A DNA stretch of 64,000 nt. Source: Calycina herbarum. Taxonomy: Eukaryota > Ascomycota > Leotiomycetes > Helotiales > Pezizellaceae. The DNA lies in contig LLEY01000053.1 in the NCBI GenBank assembly GCA_001414485.1, positions 310,001 through 374,000 of the forward strand. Direction: 5' to 3'. Position numbers and translations under genes: made by a program. The first letter of the stretch is position 1. Each line of letters begins with the position of its first letter. Below, piece by piece: positions 34,782-45,780 of this stretch. The notes beneath the pieces are model-generated. The model was not told the DNA's origin. It saw only the letters and a list, made by a program, of their open reading frames with translations, and did not search any database.

Positions 34782-36334
34782 TTATGAGGAATGATGATCA
34801 ACACTCTTGCCCTTTGAGGAATGGCCGCACTGGTGTGAGTCCAAGTACCCAAGGGAAGTAGGTAGACATAGGTTGCAACTTTGATTGTAGTGGGGTCTTT
34901 GGGAGTGTTTCTTTTGGGAGCATTCATCGCACAATTCCTGAGCGAGGGACAGTTCTCTTAATTTTGATAAAAGGCGGTGTTTACCATTCATCCTTCCGAA
35001 CCCATGATTAAATAATATAAAAGGCTCTTCTGGAATATCCTCATACAAACTCCAATCCACAGCAGCAGCCCACCCTTTCATCCCAAAAATATCCCACTTC
35101 TTAATCACAAAACCAGGGTCATTCTCCAAGAAGATACCATCCAGCCGCATTCCATCACCCAAGGTTGAAATAAGTCGCTTCGTAAAAATATTCCCAACTT
35201 GCACATTCCCACCTCGCGTCCAGACGAATCCAACTCGCTCAAACGTTCTCAACAAATTCTCTGTTGGAGTTGCCACCTCACGAAGGAGAAGTCCGTGATA
35301 TGATTCCTGGTTGAAAAAATCGTCCATCGGAACATCAATGATCACCACAAAGAAATCAGACATGGGAGATGGGTCATGAGAACTATCATCGAAAGAGCAA
35401 CTTATGTTGGTCACAACTCCATCGATGACCAGAACGAATTTCTTCCTGAAACCGCGGCGAGCTACACGAACACATTTGACACATCCACGCAGTCTTATGT
35501 GTGCATTTTTGATCATACTCGACGAGGGCTGTCCCACATGGACAACATTGATATTCTCCACATGAACTCGTTGAGTACTCTGGCCTTGGGGAAAGAACGG
35601 ATCCCGAGGCGAGTGTGGATAGTGTACTTTGACTGGTCCGTCAATGGATAGCCATGACCACGATGGTGCTCGATACTCGAGACATCTTGCTGTCCTCCTT
35701 TCGCCGTTTGTTTGCCACAAAAGTGAAAGCGGCAAGGAGTCCTCCCAGAGACCAACAATGCATTTGTCTATCCACCTGTCTTTAAAAAATCTGACAATCC
35801 CATAGAACGCGGCTTCTTTGTCACTGCTCTGCGTGAGTTCTCCAGCTGAGTAACTATTTGCTGCATGTTCCCACATCTCACGATAATCTTCGTCTGGGTC
35901 CGAGGGGGGTCGCTTGAAGATAGCCGGGACATATGCATCGGGTATGGTCTCAATGTGTTTTTCACTCGCCGTCATCTCATAACACTCCCAAAATACTTGA
36001 TCATTGTGAAAATGAAGTACTCTGGGTGCCAAGAAGCGTTCTTGCAGTACCCAGGCCCTTTTCAGGAGCCCTGATTGTTTAAACCGATATTTCCAGAAAT
36101 CTCGTTCAATGAGACATGCCTCCCAGAGTTGCCCATTCGCTCTGGGGATTTTGACGGTAGGACACTCGAGTAAGCGCGGATCTCTGCGGAAAAATAGACC
36201 TCCGTCACTATCCATTGCACCAGTTGCGGAGATATTACACAATGCGTTGCTATATACATAGCTCATTGAAGTTGCCTCCCGGTTCCAGTCTTCTTTGGAG
36301 TCTTGTATAATGCATAAAGGATCGATCCAGAAGA
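34782..36334 (-). pseudogene. HET-domain protein, C-terminal part, 5'-truncated
   Basis: Begins after a probable splice acceptor (TTTCCCAG at 36335-36342) with FWIDPLCIIQDSKEDW, the central HET motif, followed by MSYVYSNALCNISATGA, GLLKRAWVLQERFLAPRVLH and DKEAAFYGIV. These are the second half of the HET domain and its usual C-terminal region, then SWSWLSIDGPV. About 510 residues are open to a TAA at 34782. HET proteins act in vegetative incompatibility and trigger cell death when mismatched partners meet. The first half of the domain is not found upstream; the frame can be read back to 36458 but without similarity. It therefore looks truncated, unless an upstream exon was missed. Confidence 0.75.
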
Positions 36335-36458
36335 CTGGGAAAGCGTGCTCCGGCAAAACATCGCCTAAAGCGATCCAGAAGAGGTGCCGCCTCAGCAAAA
36401 CCTCGGATAGACAGCCTCGGTAATTCAATTCATGAGTATTTGCTACAAGCCCTGACAA

Positions 36459-36987
36459 AATACTAACGTATTTAAGGATTCATTCTAGATCCCCCCACGT
36501 GACTCACGTGACTAGCAAGCTTACTTAGCATCCTAGGTTTTAGCGCATAATATTTTTCAATGCTTTGATTTCCAGTAGTCCGATTCTGCGCACTCCAGGA
36601 GTAGTCTGAAGTACAAAGTGCGCCCCTATAGTAGGCCCAGTGTGCCACTATCTTCGTAGCCGATAGAGGATTGCATGATAATTGTTTCGAATGAGATAAT
36701 TGCCTAGGTAATTCAGCAGAGAGGCGCGCGACAAAACACCGAAGGGGGTCAACCTATGCCCTGGACGAAATATCCTGAGAAGCAAGCATGACGAAATCGG
36801 AATTCCGTGTCTCATTCCACTATCAACATCTCTGCGGTGACACTTTCGATCATTCAGTGTTCCCCACTGGCTTAAAATTATGTTGGAGTTTCTAAGCACG
36901 ACAAATTTTTAATCCACTGTCGCGAGCGTCGCGATTACAACTGGTAAAATTATTCTCTTAAAAACTCCCTCTTCGAATACTCTGTCC
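36459..36987. other. Intergenic
   Basis: No credible gene. The open frame at 36909-37526 is an out-of-frame reading of the neighbouring repeat region. Confidence 0.35.
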
Positions 36988-38544
36988 TCAAACATTACGT
37001 CCTCGAACGCTTCCTCCTCGAGAATTAATACCACCTCGAACACTTCCTCCCCGAGCATTACTGCCATTTGGAGCACTTCCTCCTCGAGCACTTCCTCCTC
37101 GAACACTTTTTCCTCGAGAATTATTACCACCTCGAACGCTTCCTCCCCGAGCATTACTGCCACTTTGAGCACTCCCTCCTCGGACACTCCCTCCTCGAGC
37201 ATTATTACCACCTCGAACACCTCCTCGGATACTTCCTCCTCGAGCATTACTACCACCTTGAGTGTTCCCTCCTTGAACATTCCCCTGAGAATTGTCGCCT
37301 CTCGAGGACTCTTTGTTTGAGGTTCCTCCACGAGCATTACCACGTTGAGAACTACCACCCCTAGATGATCCTCCTTTGTTGAATCCTCCTCGGGATTGAC
37401 TAGCTGTTGAGGAACTTCCTCTTGAGCTTTCTTGGCCTCGAGTATTGCCACGTTGAGAATTACCGCCCCGCGAGGATCCTCCTCTTGAGCCTTCTCCCGG
37501 AGAAACACCTTTCTGAGAACTAGCATCTCTGGAATTCCCTCCAGATTTCCCTCCTCCGGAACTATCTCCTCGAGAAGAGCCTTTTCCTGTCGCTGGGGTG
37601 CTTCGAGCAGGCCCCGAACTCATTATTACAGTTTTCCTGATCACTCTTACAGCAGGTCGGGATGCAGGAGGCCGAAATGCATTGCTCCACGAAAATGCTT
37701 GCAATGCGGTCTGTATATTCTGTTGATGGTGAGCTTCTTGGGCCTGCCTCATCTCCTGAAAAGCTTCAGCTTGTATTCTTGCGATGGAAATCTGGAATTG
37801 GCTCCGCCAAAGGTCTTGTGCTTCAACATCTACTTGTGCTTGTGTTGAGATTGAGCTTTGCAACATATTCCGATCAGGTAGATTTAGAAGAATCTGATCG
37901 AACATCTGCACGTGGCTGTCGGTGGTTTGCTGGATCGTAATGAAGTCTGCCTCAATATCTGAGCGTAAGGTCTCGATGGCAGTCATTACAGGGGGGAAAT
38001 TTCTCGATATCTCCTCGGTGGAATCTTGAAGTTGCTGAGGAGAAAGCGTGGGCTTATTGGACATGTCAGCAAGGGTTTCCCTAGTTCTATTTAGTTGAAT
38101 GATGTTTCCCCATTGCAACAACACTCACAATACTTGGAGGACAATCATATTATTCAGAACACTTTGAGGATGCGAAACAGCAACTTTCAACTCCTGAATA
38201 TGCCCAAATAGCGCAAATTGAATTTCCTTCCAAACCTTCTTAGCCTTAGAGGCCGTGGCATTGACTCCAAGCGAGGTGTCGTATCTTTCTGTTTTTTCTC
38301 TGAAGTGAGTTACTGCAGCGAACAAATTTCTCGCATGGTCCTCAACAGTGGGCCCAAGTTTTAAATCTGGGTGGTTCTGAACGATGGCTTCCACTCCCTG
38401 GACTGTTGCTTCAACACCCTGTAAGAATTTTACTGCATCCTGGTACTCAGCTTTGGAGCCGCCGGAGTCCTTCAGAGCATTCCCAATCTTGACAAGTACC
38501 TTAACGCATTCTGCGATATCGCCTGCAGACCATCCAAATGACAT
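36988..38544 (-). CDS. Fungal NLR-type N-terminal domain with RGG/Gly-rich tail
   Basis: Two exons, 38129-38544 and 36988-38086, joined across a 42-nt intron (GTGAGT...AATAG), give about 504 residues. Residues 1-138 (MSFGWSAGDIAECVKVLVKI) match the helical N-terminal domain found at the start of many fungal STAND/NLR and ankyrin proteins, where it is thought to signal. A helical, Gln-rich middle follows to about residue 290. The last 200 or so residues are low complexity, with repeats of RGGS and GG(N/S)xRGG. No NACHT/NB-ARC or repeat sensor domain follows. RGG tails commonly bind RNA or drive condensation; applied here that is inference. A start upstream is unlikely since the ATG fits the family's usual first residue. 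Confidence 0.72.
36990..37520. repeat. Coding minisatellite (RGG-type repeats)
   Basis: Plus-strand units built on CCTCCTCGAGCATTACTACC-like 30-45 bp blocks encode the minus-strand RGG repeats. Several frames are open because of the repeat structure. Such tracts change length readily. Confidence 0.7.
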
Positions 38545-39412
38545 CTCGATTGCTCTTGAAAGATCGTTGAACAGACGAGCTGATTTTTAAGAAACAATTT
38601 TTTTTCAAGGCTGAAGCAGGCAAAAACAACCTATGCAATACAACTTGGTGAGGCTTTTCAACTAGGCGTACTCGGTGTTAGTCACATGGAAGCCTTAGGC
38701 ACACACTCACGTGATTGAACTAAAGGAGGGAGGTTTTTTCTTCTTTTCCAAATAGTGAAATAAAATTATAGAATCGATTAAACTCAGAGATATATATTAA
38801 TATTTGATAAATATTATTATTTTATTTAAAAATTTCGATTAAATTGTCGTTCGAATACTAGAAATTCTTAAATTATTATTTGATTAATTATTAGTAATGT
38901 GACAGCACACAGGATAAGCTCTCACATGCATTAGACTGCTGGACCAAAAGGCCACAATTCTGCCCGCAGGAGGCTCTCACAGTTATCGAGCGAACACTTT
39001 CATGTGGGAAACTCGATCGTCGTTTTGTGCGGCTCGGGTTGACAAGGGGTCCAAAATCGGCTTTTGCAAAGATGGACAAGGGAGTTAGAATCGATTCTCT
39101 ACTCAACGTCATCACGACGTCTTGATAGGTTCACAGAGGCGGCAATGTTCCAGACCAACAAACATTAGCAATATTTATATTTAAAAAACATAGAAACTCC
39201 AACCGACTCGCGAGGTGGCCAGAAAAAGATCCCCCTGATGGTGCTGAGCATGATCCGGCTGACTCATCAGCGTGCTCAGGACTCAGGGCTCGGCTCAGGT
39301 TAGAGTAGCGACTACTTAAGTCCAAATACGGATATGAACTTTAGTGAGGTTCAGATTCGTTGCAAATTTAATTGGTCCAAAGACAGAAATGGAAAACGCT
39401 TATATCGACATT
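38545..39412. other. Intergenic, includes AT-rich block
   Basis: No gene seen. 38745-38900 is strongly AT-rich (runs of A, T and ATT), possibly an old RIP-affected remnant; no element recognised. Confidence 0.35.
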
Positions 39413-40489
39413 TTATTGTCGAACTGTCAAGGCTTGCCAATAAGTATTGATATATAACGGTTCGTTGAATTTATTGCTAGCGGATATAGTTTGAGTCTGT
39501 TTGTTTGGTTTTTGATGTTTTTGATGGGGTCTTGTAAGTATTTGGATAAAGAAGACTTCTAGCACAAAATGTAACCCCTTGGAATACAGAGGTTCAAACC
39601 TCAAGTTTCTGCGGTATTTCATTCGGGATCGATCAAAATAGATGCACAATGAATCAATCCAAAGGTAAGAAACGTTCAACCACCTCGCCACAGTAATAGC
39701 GTCGCGAAATGTTCTTGGAAGTGAGCTGATTGGTACACCCTCACAAAACTCTTTCAAATTGCCACTTAACAATTTAAGAAATTGGGTACTCCCCCACCTA
39801 TGGCAGAGGGCTACATAAGGTCCGAGGGGCTTTTCACTTGCTGTATGAATGAGTCGAACGGAGTTTTTCCTGGCTAAGTCTCCCATAGCGAGTAATCTGG
39901 TTGGCCATCGTTCCGAGTCTGACGAGTGTTCATTGCAACTAGTATGCTTTTCAATACACGTATTCATCCATTTGGAGACTTCCTTCCGAGTAAGGCTGGA
40001 GTTGGTATTCGTTGAAGAGAGACGGGGACGATGCCCTTGGCTTAGAAAATGACTGACAGCTATGTTTGTCAGTTTGAATCAAAGTATATAATCGTAATTC
40101 TCACCTCTCTTATGATAAAGCCACACGATGGTGCCTTGGAATATGCATGGCGCCCCATTCTCAGCATGATCGATACGCAGAGCGCAAACACGTTCTCTCG
40201 ATTCCGGATCCATGTTGACCACCTCTTCAGTTATATAGTACGTTAGGTTTAATTGGACTTCAGGTATCAACTCTGGGTGCAGAGCCTGGAAGTGTAGGCA
40301 CACGATAGCGCATAATTGGCAGCCTTTCTTCTTTCCTCTTTTCAAAGCTTTGATACTCTGTTTTGGATAGTCACGGCCCCGTGGATCTATACCTGGATGG
40401 GGTGGCGGCGGCGAATTTGAGAGACCACCAGTTTCCAATAGAAGCCATCGAGGATCTCGAAATACTTGGCGACATGAGTAGCATAACAT
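39413..40489 (-). pseudogene. HET-domain protein, N-terminal part, 3'-truncated
   Basis: Exon 1 40105-40489 begins MLCYSCRQVF and has GCQLCAIV, the paired Cys region common before HET domains. A 45-nt intron (40060-40104) leads to exon 2, with TRKEVSKWMNTCIEKHTSC, RWPTRLLAMG, PYVALCHRWG and SLPRTFRDAITVARWLNVSY, ending at LWIDSLCI (about 39635). The expected IQDS.EDW continuation is absent; the frame runs on to 39413 through sequence with no HET similarity. The second half of a HET domain is missing, so this is probably a truncated gene. Confidence 0.75.
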
Positions 40490-40688
40490 TGAAAAAGACG
40501 GGGAATCATCCGGGTAAGGAAAGATGAGTGGAATTTATAGGTATGATATAGACAAGAACAAATGAGTGTGTCTCGAGAGTGCTTTTTTGCCAGGTAGGTT
40601 GAAGACTCGTTGGGATACCCTACTTCCTTATGCATAATACAATCTCCATTCACCCTTCACCCCAAATTCCACATATAGAATATCCCAT

Positions 40689-41545
40689 CTAGACGAAGAA
40701 AGCTAATCCCAAAGCCGCAACTAAACTGGTACCAACACAAGCCCATCCTGTCTTGATAACTGTCTGGTTATTGAATGCCTTTGCGGAATCCCAGACCAAA
40801 TGTCTTAATCCGTTGAAAGAGTGAAATGTAAATGGCCATGCGACGAGGAATTTGGCGAAGACTTTTGCGACGATTGGCCTGTTTTTTGGTTAGCATTCCT
40901 TGTCAAAGGTTGGTATAATTCCCAATCCAGGTTATCCAATGCCATCTTATGTCTCTCATTTGAGATAGCCGTTCCTTCGCTTCTATCATCACCACTTCCA
41001 CCCGGACTGCCTTCTCCCCTTGCATTTCTTCACGAAACTCTTCCCGTATGGCCCATCCCCTTTTGCAAGCAGCAAGAAAACATAAAAGAACTCAAGAACT
41101 CACCAACTACCAAAAGCAGCCGCCATCCCCACCGAACTCAAATCCCACCCCATCAACGGCGCAACCAAATACGCACTGCCAAAGATATAGAATCCACCAC
41201 TAAGAATACTACCAGTAATTCGATGGGTGATAGAGAGGACCCATGGGATCTGAGGTTGGTAGATTGCGAGATGTGGTGCTACGGGGCGGTTTTTTCGTTG
41301 GGCGACGAGGATTTTGTAGGAGTCCGCGGGTGTGAGGTGGGTTGCTGCTTGACTTGAAGATGTTAGTAATTGCGTAGAGGGAGGATATAATGCAAAAGGG
41401 GGGAAGAGGGAGAGGAGAGGGTGAAGGGAAGGAAGGGGAGTATATACCGATTTTGAATCTTGGAGATTGATGTAGGTGCGATGGCGAATTTTGAGAGGGC
41501 TTGTTGGGAGTAACTACCTGCTGCTACTATTCCGTGTATTAGCAT
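40689..41545 (-). CDS. SDH3: Succinate dehydrogenase cytochrome b560 subunit (SdhC)
   Basis: Membrane anchor of mitochondrial complex II, helping bind heme b and ubiquinone. Exons 41448-41545, 41104-41352 and 40689-40878, with introns of 95 and 225 nt in matching phases, give 178 residues. Motifs: QRKNRPVAPHLAIYQPQ, SITHRITGSILSGG (quinone-site helix) and HSFNGLRHLVWD (heme-binding His region), then a final hydrophobic helix ending GLAFFV. Three membrane segments are expected. The N-terminus (MLIHGIVAAGSYSQQ) is a short, basic-poor presequence; the start is the only nearby ATG in frame. Apparently intact. Whether it is the main SdhC or an extra paralogue cannot be told from one window. Confidence 0.9.
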
Positions 41546-43185
41546 ATATCCTCATCCTATGCTTCCAGCCCTCCCCTCTCCTCTCCTCCACCCCATCATC
41601 CATCCCTCACATCCCACATCTCTTGGAGCTCAACCCGGGGGCACACACCTCTTCGCAGCGATTGCTGAACCGTTCTTTGTGCCAACATCTTGAATACCTC
41701 GTCTGTTGTATCGTAATAGAGTGGAGAGTCCGAATATCGTTCCTTGGTAGCGTTGAAGGTGTAGCAGGGTAAACCGTTGATACTGTCGTCGTCGTCGTCA
41801 ATCACCCGCACGGAACGAATCGGCCAAGATGTCGCGAAAACACCCTCGGCATTTCGCTCCTCCCCTCCTCCAATCAACGTGTCCCAATTCCTCATCTTCC
41901 CGCCCCACCTTTGCGAGTCACATGACCATCAAGTCTCGATCAAAAGCAAAAATTCTCTTCGTGATCCGAGTCTTTTTCTTCTCCAATTATCACGAACATC
42001 TCCAAAACCCACAACCCACTCTAACCTTCATGGTGGCAGTACGGCATATGATCATAATGACTAGCTGGTAACGTCTTGTTATCGGTATTGGTTGTTTTCT
42101 ACTTTGGGTGTTCGGAGAGGAAAGGATCTGTCGTTAATCTCGACCTCGGCCGTGGAAAAGATGGCGAGGTCGTTTCATTTTATGATCTACATATCCAATT
42201 GTTTTGCTTAAATAATTGAAGGGGATGTGAGAGTGAGAGCAAGGAGGGGAGAGAGGAGGAACGACCTCGACATCGAGAACGATCTAGCCACTTCCGTCAG
42301 GCATTTTGTTGTACATGGCAGGAAACTAGAAATACGATCGCCCCTTCCTTGCACCACCAAATTTTCTGTATTATTTCAACAATCCCCATCGAGGGAGCAT
42401 TGGCGGAGAAATCAGTGCTATTCGTGGGTTACTTGCCATCAAACAGCAGATCAATCTGGTGAGTGATGAGGATGAGGACGAGGAAGTTCAGAAGCCAGCG
42501 AAAACCACCAGCGCCCAAACGGAGGGAAGGCTGAAATGAAGCTTGTTTGTGACGAAATATGTTTTCTCCTAGATTTGTGATGTCCTTACGGAGTTTCGGA
42601 TTGGAGATAATATGTATTATTGCCAATTCTCTGTCTCTGATGAATGACACATGAAGCGAGAAGGCCTGTTGCTGCACTCCGGGGATGACTTCACAAGAAG
42701 CTGGCTCAGTATCCACTGACAAACACATCAAGATCCACAAGTTGAGAAGGATTGCTTCTCTATTCCGGCGCTTTTCTGACAAATTTCCTCAACTATTGCG
42801 TTCTTTGAAATATTTCTACCAGCTAGGTGACTAGAGTCAGGTTGAAAGTGTAAGACGGGAAAGCAGGTAAGCAGGTAGCCAGGTGAACTTTCTATCCCCA
42901 CTTGACTAGGCCCTTCTGTGTTTTCCACTAGTCAGGTGAGACGGGTCGTGTTTGGCCCGGAAACAGCAAGGCCAGTGTCGAATCTTTAAGCTATAAGCGG
43001 AACCAAAGAAAATCACATCTGGGCTATAAAACCAACTCTGCATCCAGCATCTAGCACCCTCATCATCAACCGCCATCCAGATCCCTTCTGTACCGAAAAC
43101 AACAAGTATCAAAAACGAGTCTGTGTCCCGACCAAAAATAAAATCCCGTCTGTCTCAATCATGGGTACCTAGGTGCCTTTCAACG
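41546..43185. other. Long intergenic region
   Basis: About 1.6 kb without a supported gene. Scattered open frames on both strands lack similarity and start codons in good context. A C/T-rich stretch (41560-41600) and short CGTCGT repeats (41783-41798) are present. Confidence 0.35.
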
Positions 43186-43658
43186 ATGTGCAACCAAAAC
43201 CAGGCAGGAGAGGAAATCAAGCATCCATTTTTGTGTAGGTGGGAGGGATGTCAGGAGTATGCTCGTTGTCTCTGTGGTTTTAAGCATCATATGAAAAACG
43301 TGCACGGCGTGGAGGGGGAGAAGAAGCAAATGAAGCAATGCAAGGTTTTGACTTGGTGGGGGGAAGAGAAGGATCAGGATGTCAATGTCATCGGAAGTGT
43401 CTTGGAGCCAAGATAGCACGAACCGCCCACTACATTCATTGTCAGACGGAGGCATGTCAACAGTGTTCTGTCGAAAATTTCAAGCAGGAGAGGAAAGCAC
43501 TGATTGAGGCAGAAAAGGTCGCCTTATACGTTGGACAGTGCCCGGGAGCCGACGCAGCGCAAGATGTCAACCACGGAGTATCAGAGAGTGCACCACCCAC
43601 CCCCTTTCATTGTCAAATAAAGGGATGTCAGTACTCTTGTGGTTGCCTCGGTGATTAG
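43186..43658 (+). pseudogene. C2H2-type zinc-finger gene, fragmentary
   Basis: From the ATG at 43186: HPFLCRWEGCQEYARCLCGF, then KHHMKNVHG, a C-x4-C-x12-H-x4-H finger. This frame ends at 43416. The other frame (to 43658) carries two further finger-like starts, IHCQTEACQQC and FHCQIKGCQYSCGCLGD, that lack the His pair; the gene stops right after LGD. A frame change between 43380 and 43416 (or an unrecognised intron) separates the parts. DNA binding is likely for the first finger; the rest looks eroded. Confidence 0.5.
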
Positions 43659-43960
43659 TTAGACTCAATAAGAACGTTGCTTAAATACTTGTTCTCCGAC
43701 ATTAAAAAGTTGACTTCAGCTATTTTGTAATCTACTTATGGTTATTTGAGTTACGTGTAAGCAAGTAGAGAAGCGCTTTGTGCTTCAAGTCATTCATAAG
43801 TGGGGGGAAAAGTTAACAATGTATTACTTTACAAATTTCGTAGTATGACCCCTCATTTGCAATTCACCCGGTTCACCAACTTCAAAGTCTCAAATTGCCA
43901 CCTCTCTGCCACGAACACATTCTGATCAAGGTCCTAAGGTACCACTTCTCCATCCGTTGC
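43659..43960. other. Intergenic, convergent 3' ends
   Basis: Lies between the end of the zinc-finger fragment and the end of the minus-strand nuclease-like gene. Nothing recognised. Confidence 0.35.
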
Positions 43961-45265
43961 TTAAGGAGTCGTGAAAGGAGTTGTTTGGGGAGTGAAATTT
44001 GCGTCACGGTTGTTTTCTTGAGAAGGTAAGCCCTTAACACGTTTGACCGTTCTATCCCCCAATTTTGGTTCAGTAGTATTTTCTTGCCCATTTTCCATGC
44101 TCCGCTCTGCCATTTTGAGAATTTTACATAAAGTCGCGTTACTGACAGTGAAAGTTTTGTTGGAAGAATCGTTGTCAAAGCCAAAGTCAGATAGCAACAG
44201 AGCAAGACGTGAGTTTTTATGCCGCTGGCCATTTCTTTTTCTGAAAACCTGTTTAATAATTAGTTACATTATTATTTCTATTATTATTTCTATGAGATAG
44301 GAAGGTAATTAGTTACCGCTCGGTTCAAACAATTGACTGCTGACAATGTTTTATCTTCATCTGAACCATCCACCTTTGAACGCCAAAGTGAAACTGCTGC
44401 CTCTTTAGTACCCTTGCAGGACTCTAGGTCAAACAAAACCACAGCTCGAACATAAGTGTTTGAGCCTAGAATATAGTACTTAGCACGGTTGACTTGGTTC
44501 TCCCAAATTGTTCGATTTCTCACTTCCACAATAAAATCGGAAAACGCGCTTCGGGGCACGTTTGCATACTCGTCTCCATCTTCGCCTTCATCTTCGCCTT
44601 CATCCTCGCCTTCATCTTCGCCTTCATCTTCGCCTTCATCCTCGTCTTCATCTTCCATTGGGACGACTCGGAAAATTGAACCGTCAGGCTCTTGTACTAC
44701 CAGAGAACCTCCCGTACCTGGAAAAAAATAGTTTCTCTTAAGACCAGGCGTTAACTTGTCAACTTTTCCTTTAGCAGATGGATCATGCAGTTTGAGCTGC
44801 TTGTAAATTTCCCGTGTTGCGTAGCCAGCAAAGGCGGTATGAAGCGGGCTTGCCATTCGTAACGTGAATTCTCCAGAAAATGAATTGTAATTATGCCTAT
44901 TCACTTTATTAGTAACAAATAATACAATTTTTTGAATCAAGACTCTACCTGAAGTGTCTCAAAAAGCCAAACACTAGTTCCCTCTTCGCAAGCTCCGCCT
45001 CCAGTTGCTGATATTCCGATAATGTAAGTGAAGATTGGATGTCCTTTGGTGAATTTCCCTTTTCAAAAGCAGCTTCGTAGTCTTCAAAACGCTTTATCAA
45101 CTGTTTTACAGTAGAATCTGGCGATGGCGGCGATGGCGGTGGTGTCTTTAATGGAGTCATTGCCGGCGAAATAAGAGACTCTCCAGGTAAAGACTTCTTT
45201 GATGAATGACAGGCCATCATCGTGGTAGAAGGAAGACCCAGGGTCTTTTTATAAGACTCAGCCAT
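43961..45265 (-). CDS. PD-(D/E)XK-like (Uma2-like) domain protein
   Basis: Three exons, 44949-45265, 44317-44896 and 43961-44248, with introns of 52 and 68 nt in phase, give 394 residues. The order is a Pro/Ser-rich N-terminus (TPLKTPPPSPPSP), a helix with LTLSEYQQLEAELAKRE, then FTLRMASPLHTAF, an acidic stretch, DFIVEVRNRTIWENQ, KYYILGSNTYVRAVVLFD and VSLWRSK. This order matches a fungal family distantly related to Uma2-type restriction-endonuclease-fold proteins. The expected E-x-K at the active site reads EVR, so catalysis is doubtful. A basic RKRNGQRHKN patch could direct it to the nucleus. It lies about 0.2 kb from the helentron, and its frame is undamaged. Function in these fungi is not established. 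Confidence 0.65.
44575..44657. repeat. 12-bp minisatellite coding an acidic run
   Basis: About six tandem near-copies of TCTTCGCCTTCA on the plus strand encode the (DEGE)n run on the minus strand, in the middle of the nuclease-like domain. Confidence 0.85.
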
Positions 45266-45780
45266 AGTGATATTTGATGGTTGCTTGATGGTTGCTTGAT
45301 GGTTGTTTGATGGTTGTAATTGAGAAGTGTTATGCTTGGGTCATTTCCATTATATTTATAGTTTTCTGAAGTGTAAATCAACCGAATTTCTGCCAAACGA
45401 GGAAGCAATCTCCACGTGATACACCTAGCAGACAACAAGAAACATAAATCACCATTAATTTATGTTTAGAACTAGGGGCCGCGGAAGTAAATACCACAGG
45501 AGTAAAAGCGTAGCTGTGATACGTTACGGGTCGTAAAGAGTGAAAAAGTTGAATAAGATGCCTGTCATACGTTCGTTTATAGTTACGTAACACATTCGTT
45601 TAATATTGAAGGTGAATAGTATAGTAGATATTTATGTTAAAGTCTTCTAGCCTTCTCTTCTCTTCTCTTTTAATAACAACAGTATGTAAGCCTCCTTTAA
45701 AACCTAAACTATATGAAAAGGCGTTATAGGCTGTAAACTGACAATTATAGACTGTAGAATAGAGAATATATATACTACTG

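Noticed and set aside
37068..37364. Plus-strand frame rich in Leu, Glu and His
   Set aside because: Same repeat tract read on the opposite strand.
36909..37526. 205-codon Glu/Val-rich frame
   Set aside because: Another phase of the RGG-coding repeats; repeats keep several frames open, and the intact two-exon gene uses the other frame.
34782..40489. The two HET parts as one gene interrupted by an insertion
   Set aside because: Both parts contain their own copy of the WID.LCI motif with different DNA, and a complete unrelated gene lies between without transposon ends.
40821..41357. 178-codon plus-strand open frame
   Set aside because: Antisense to the SdhC exons and intron 2; no similarity, and SdhC explains the conservation.
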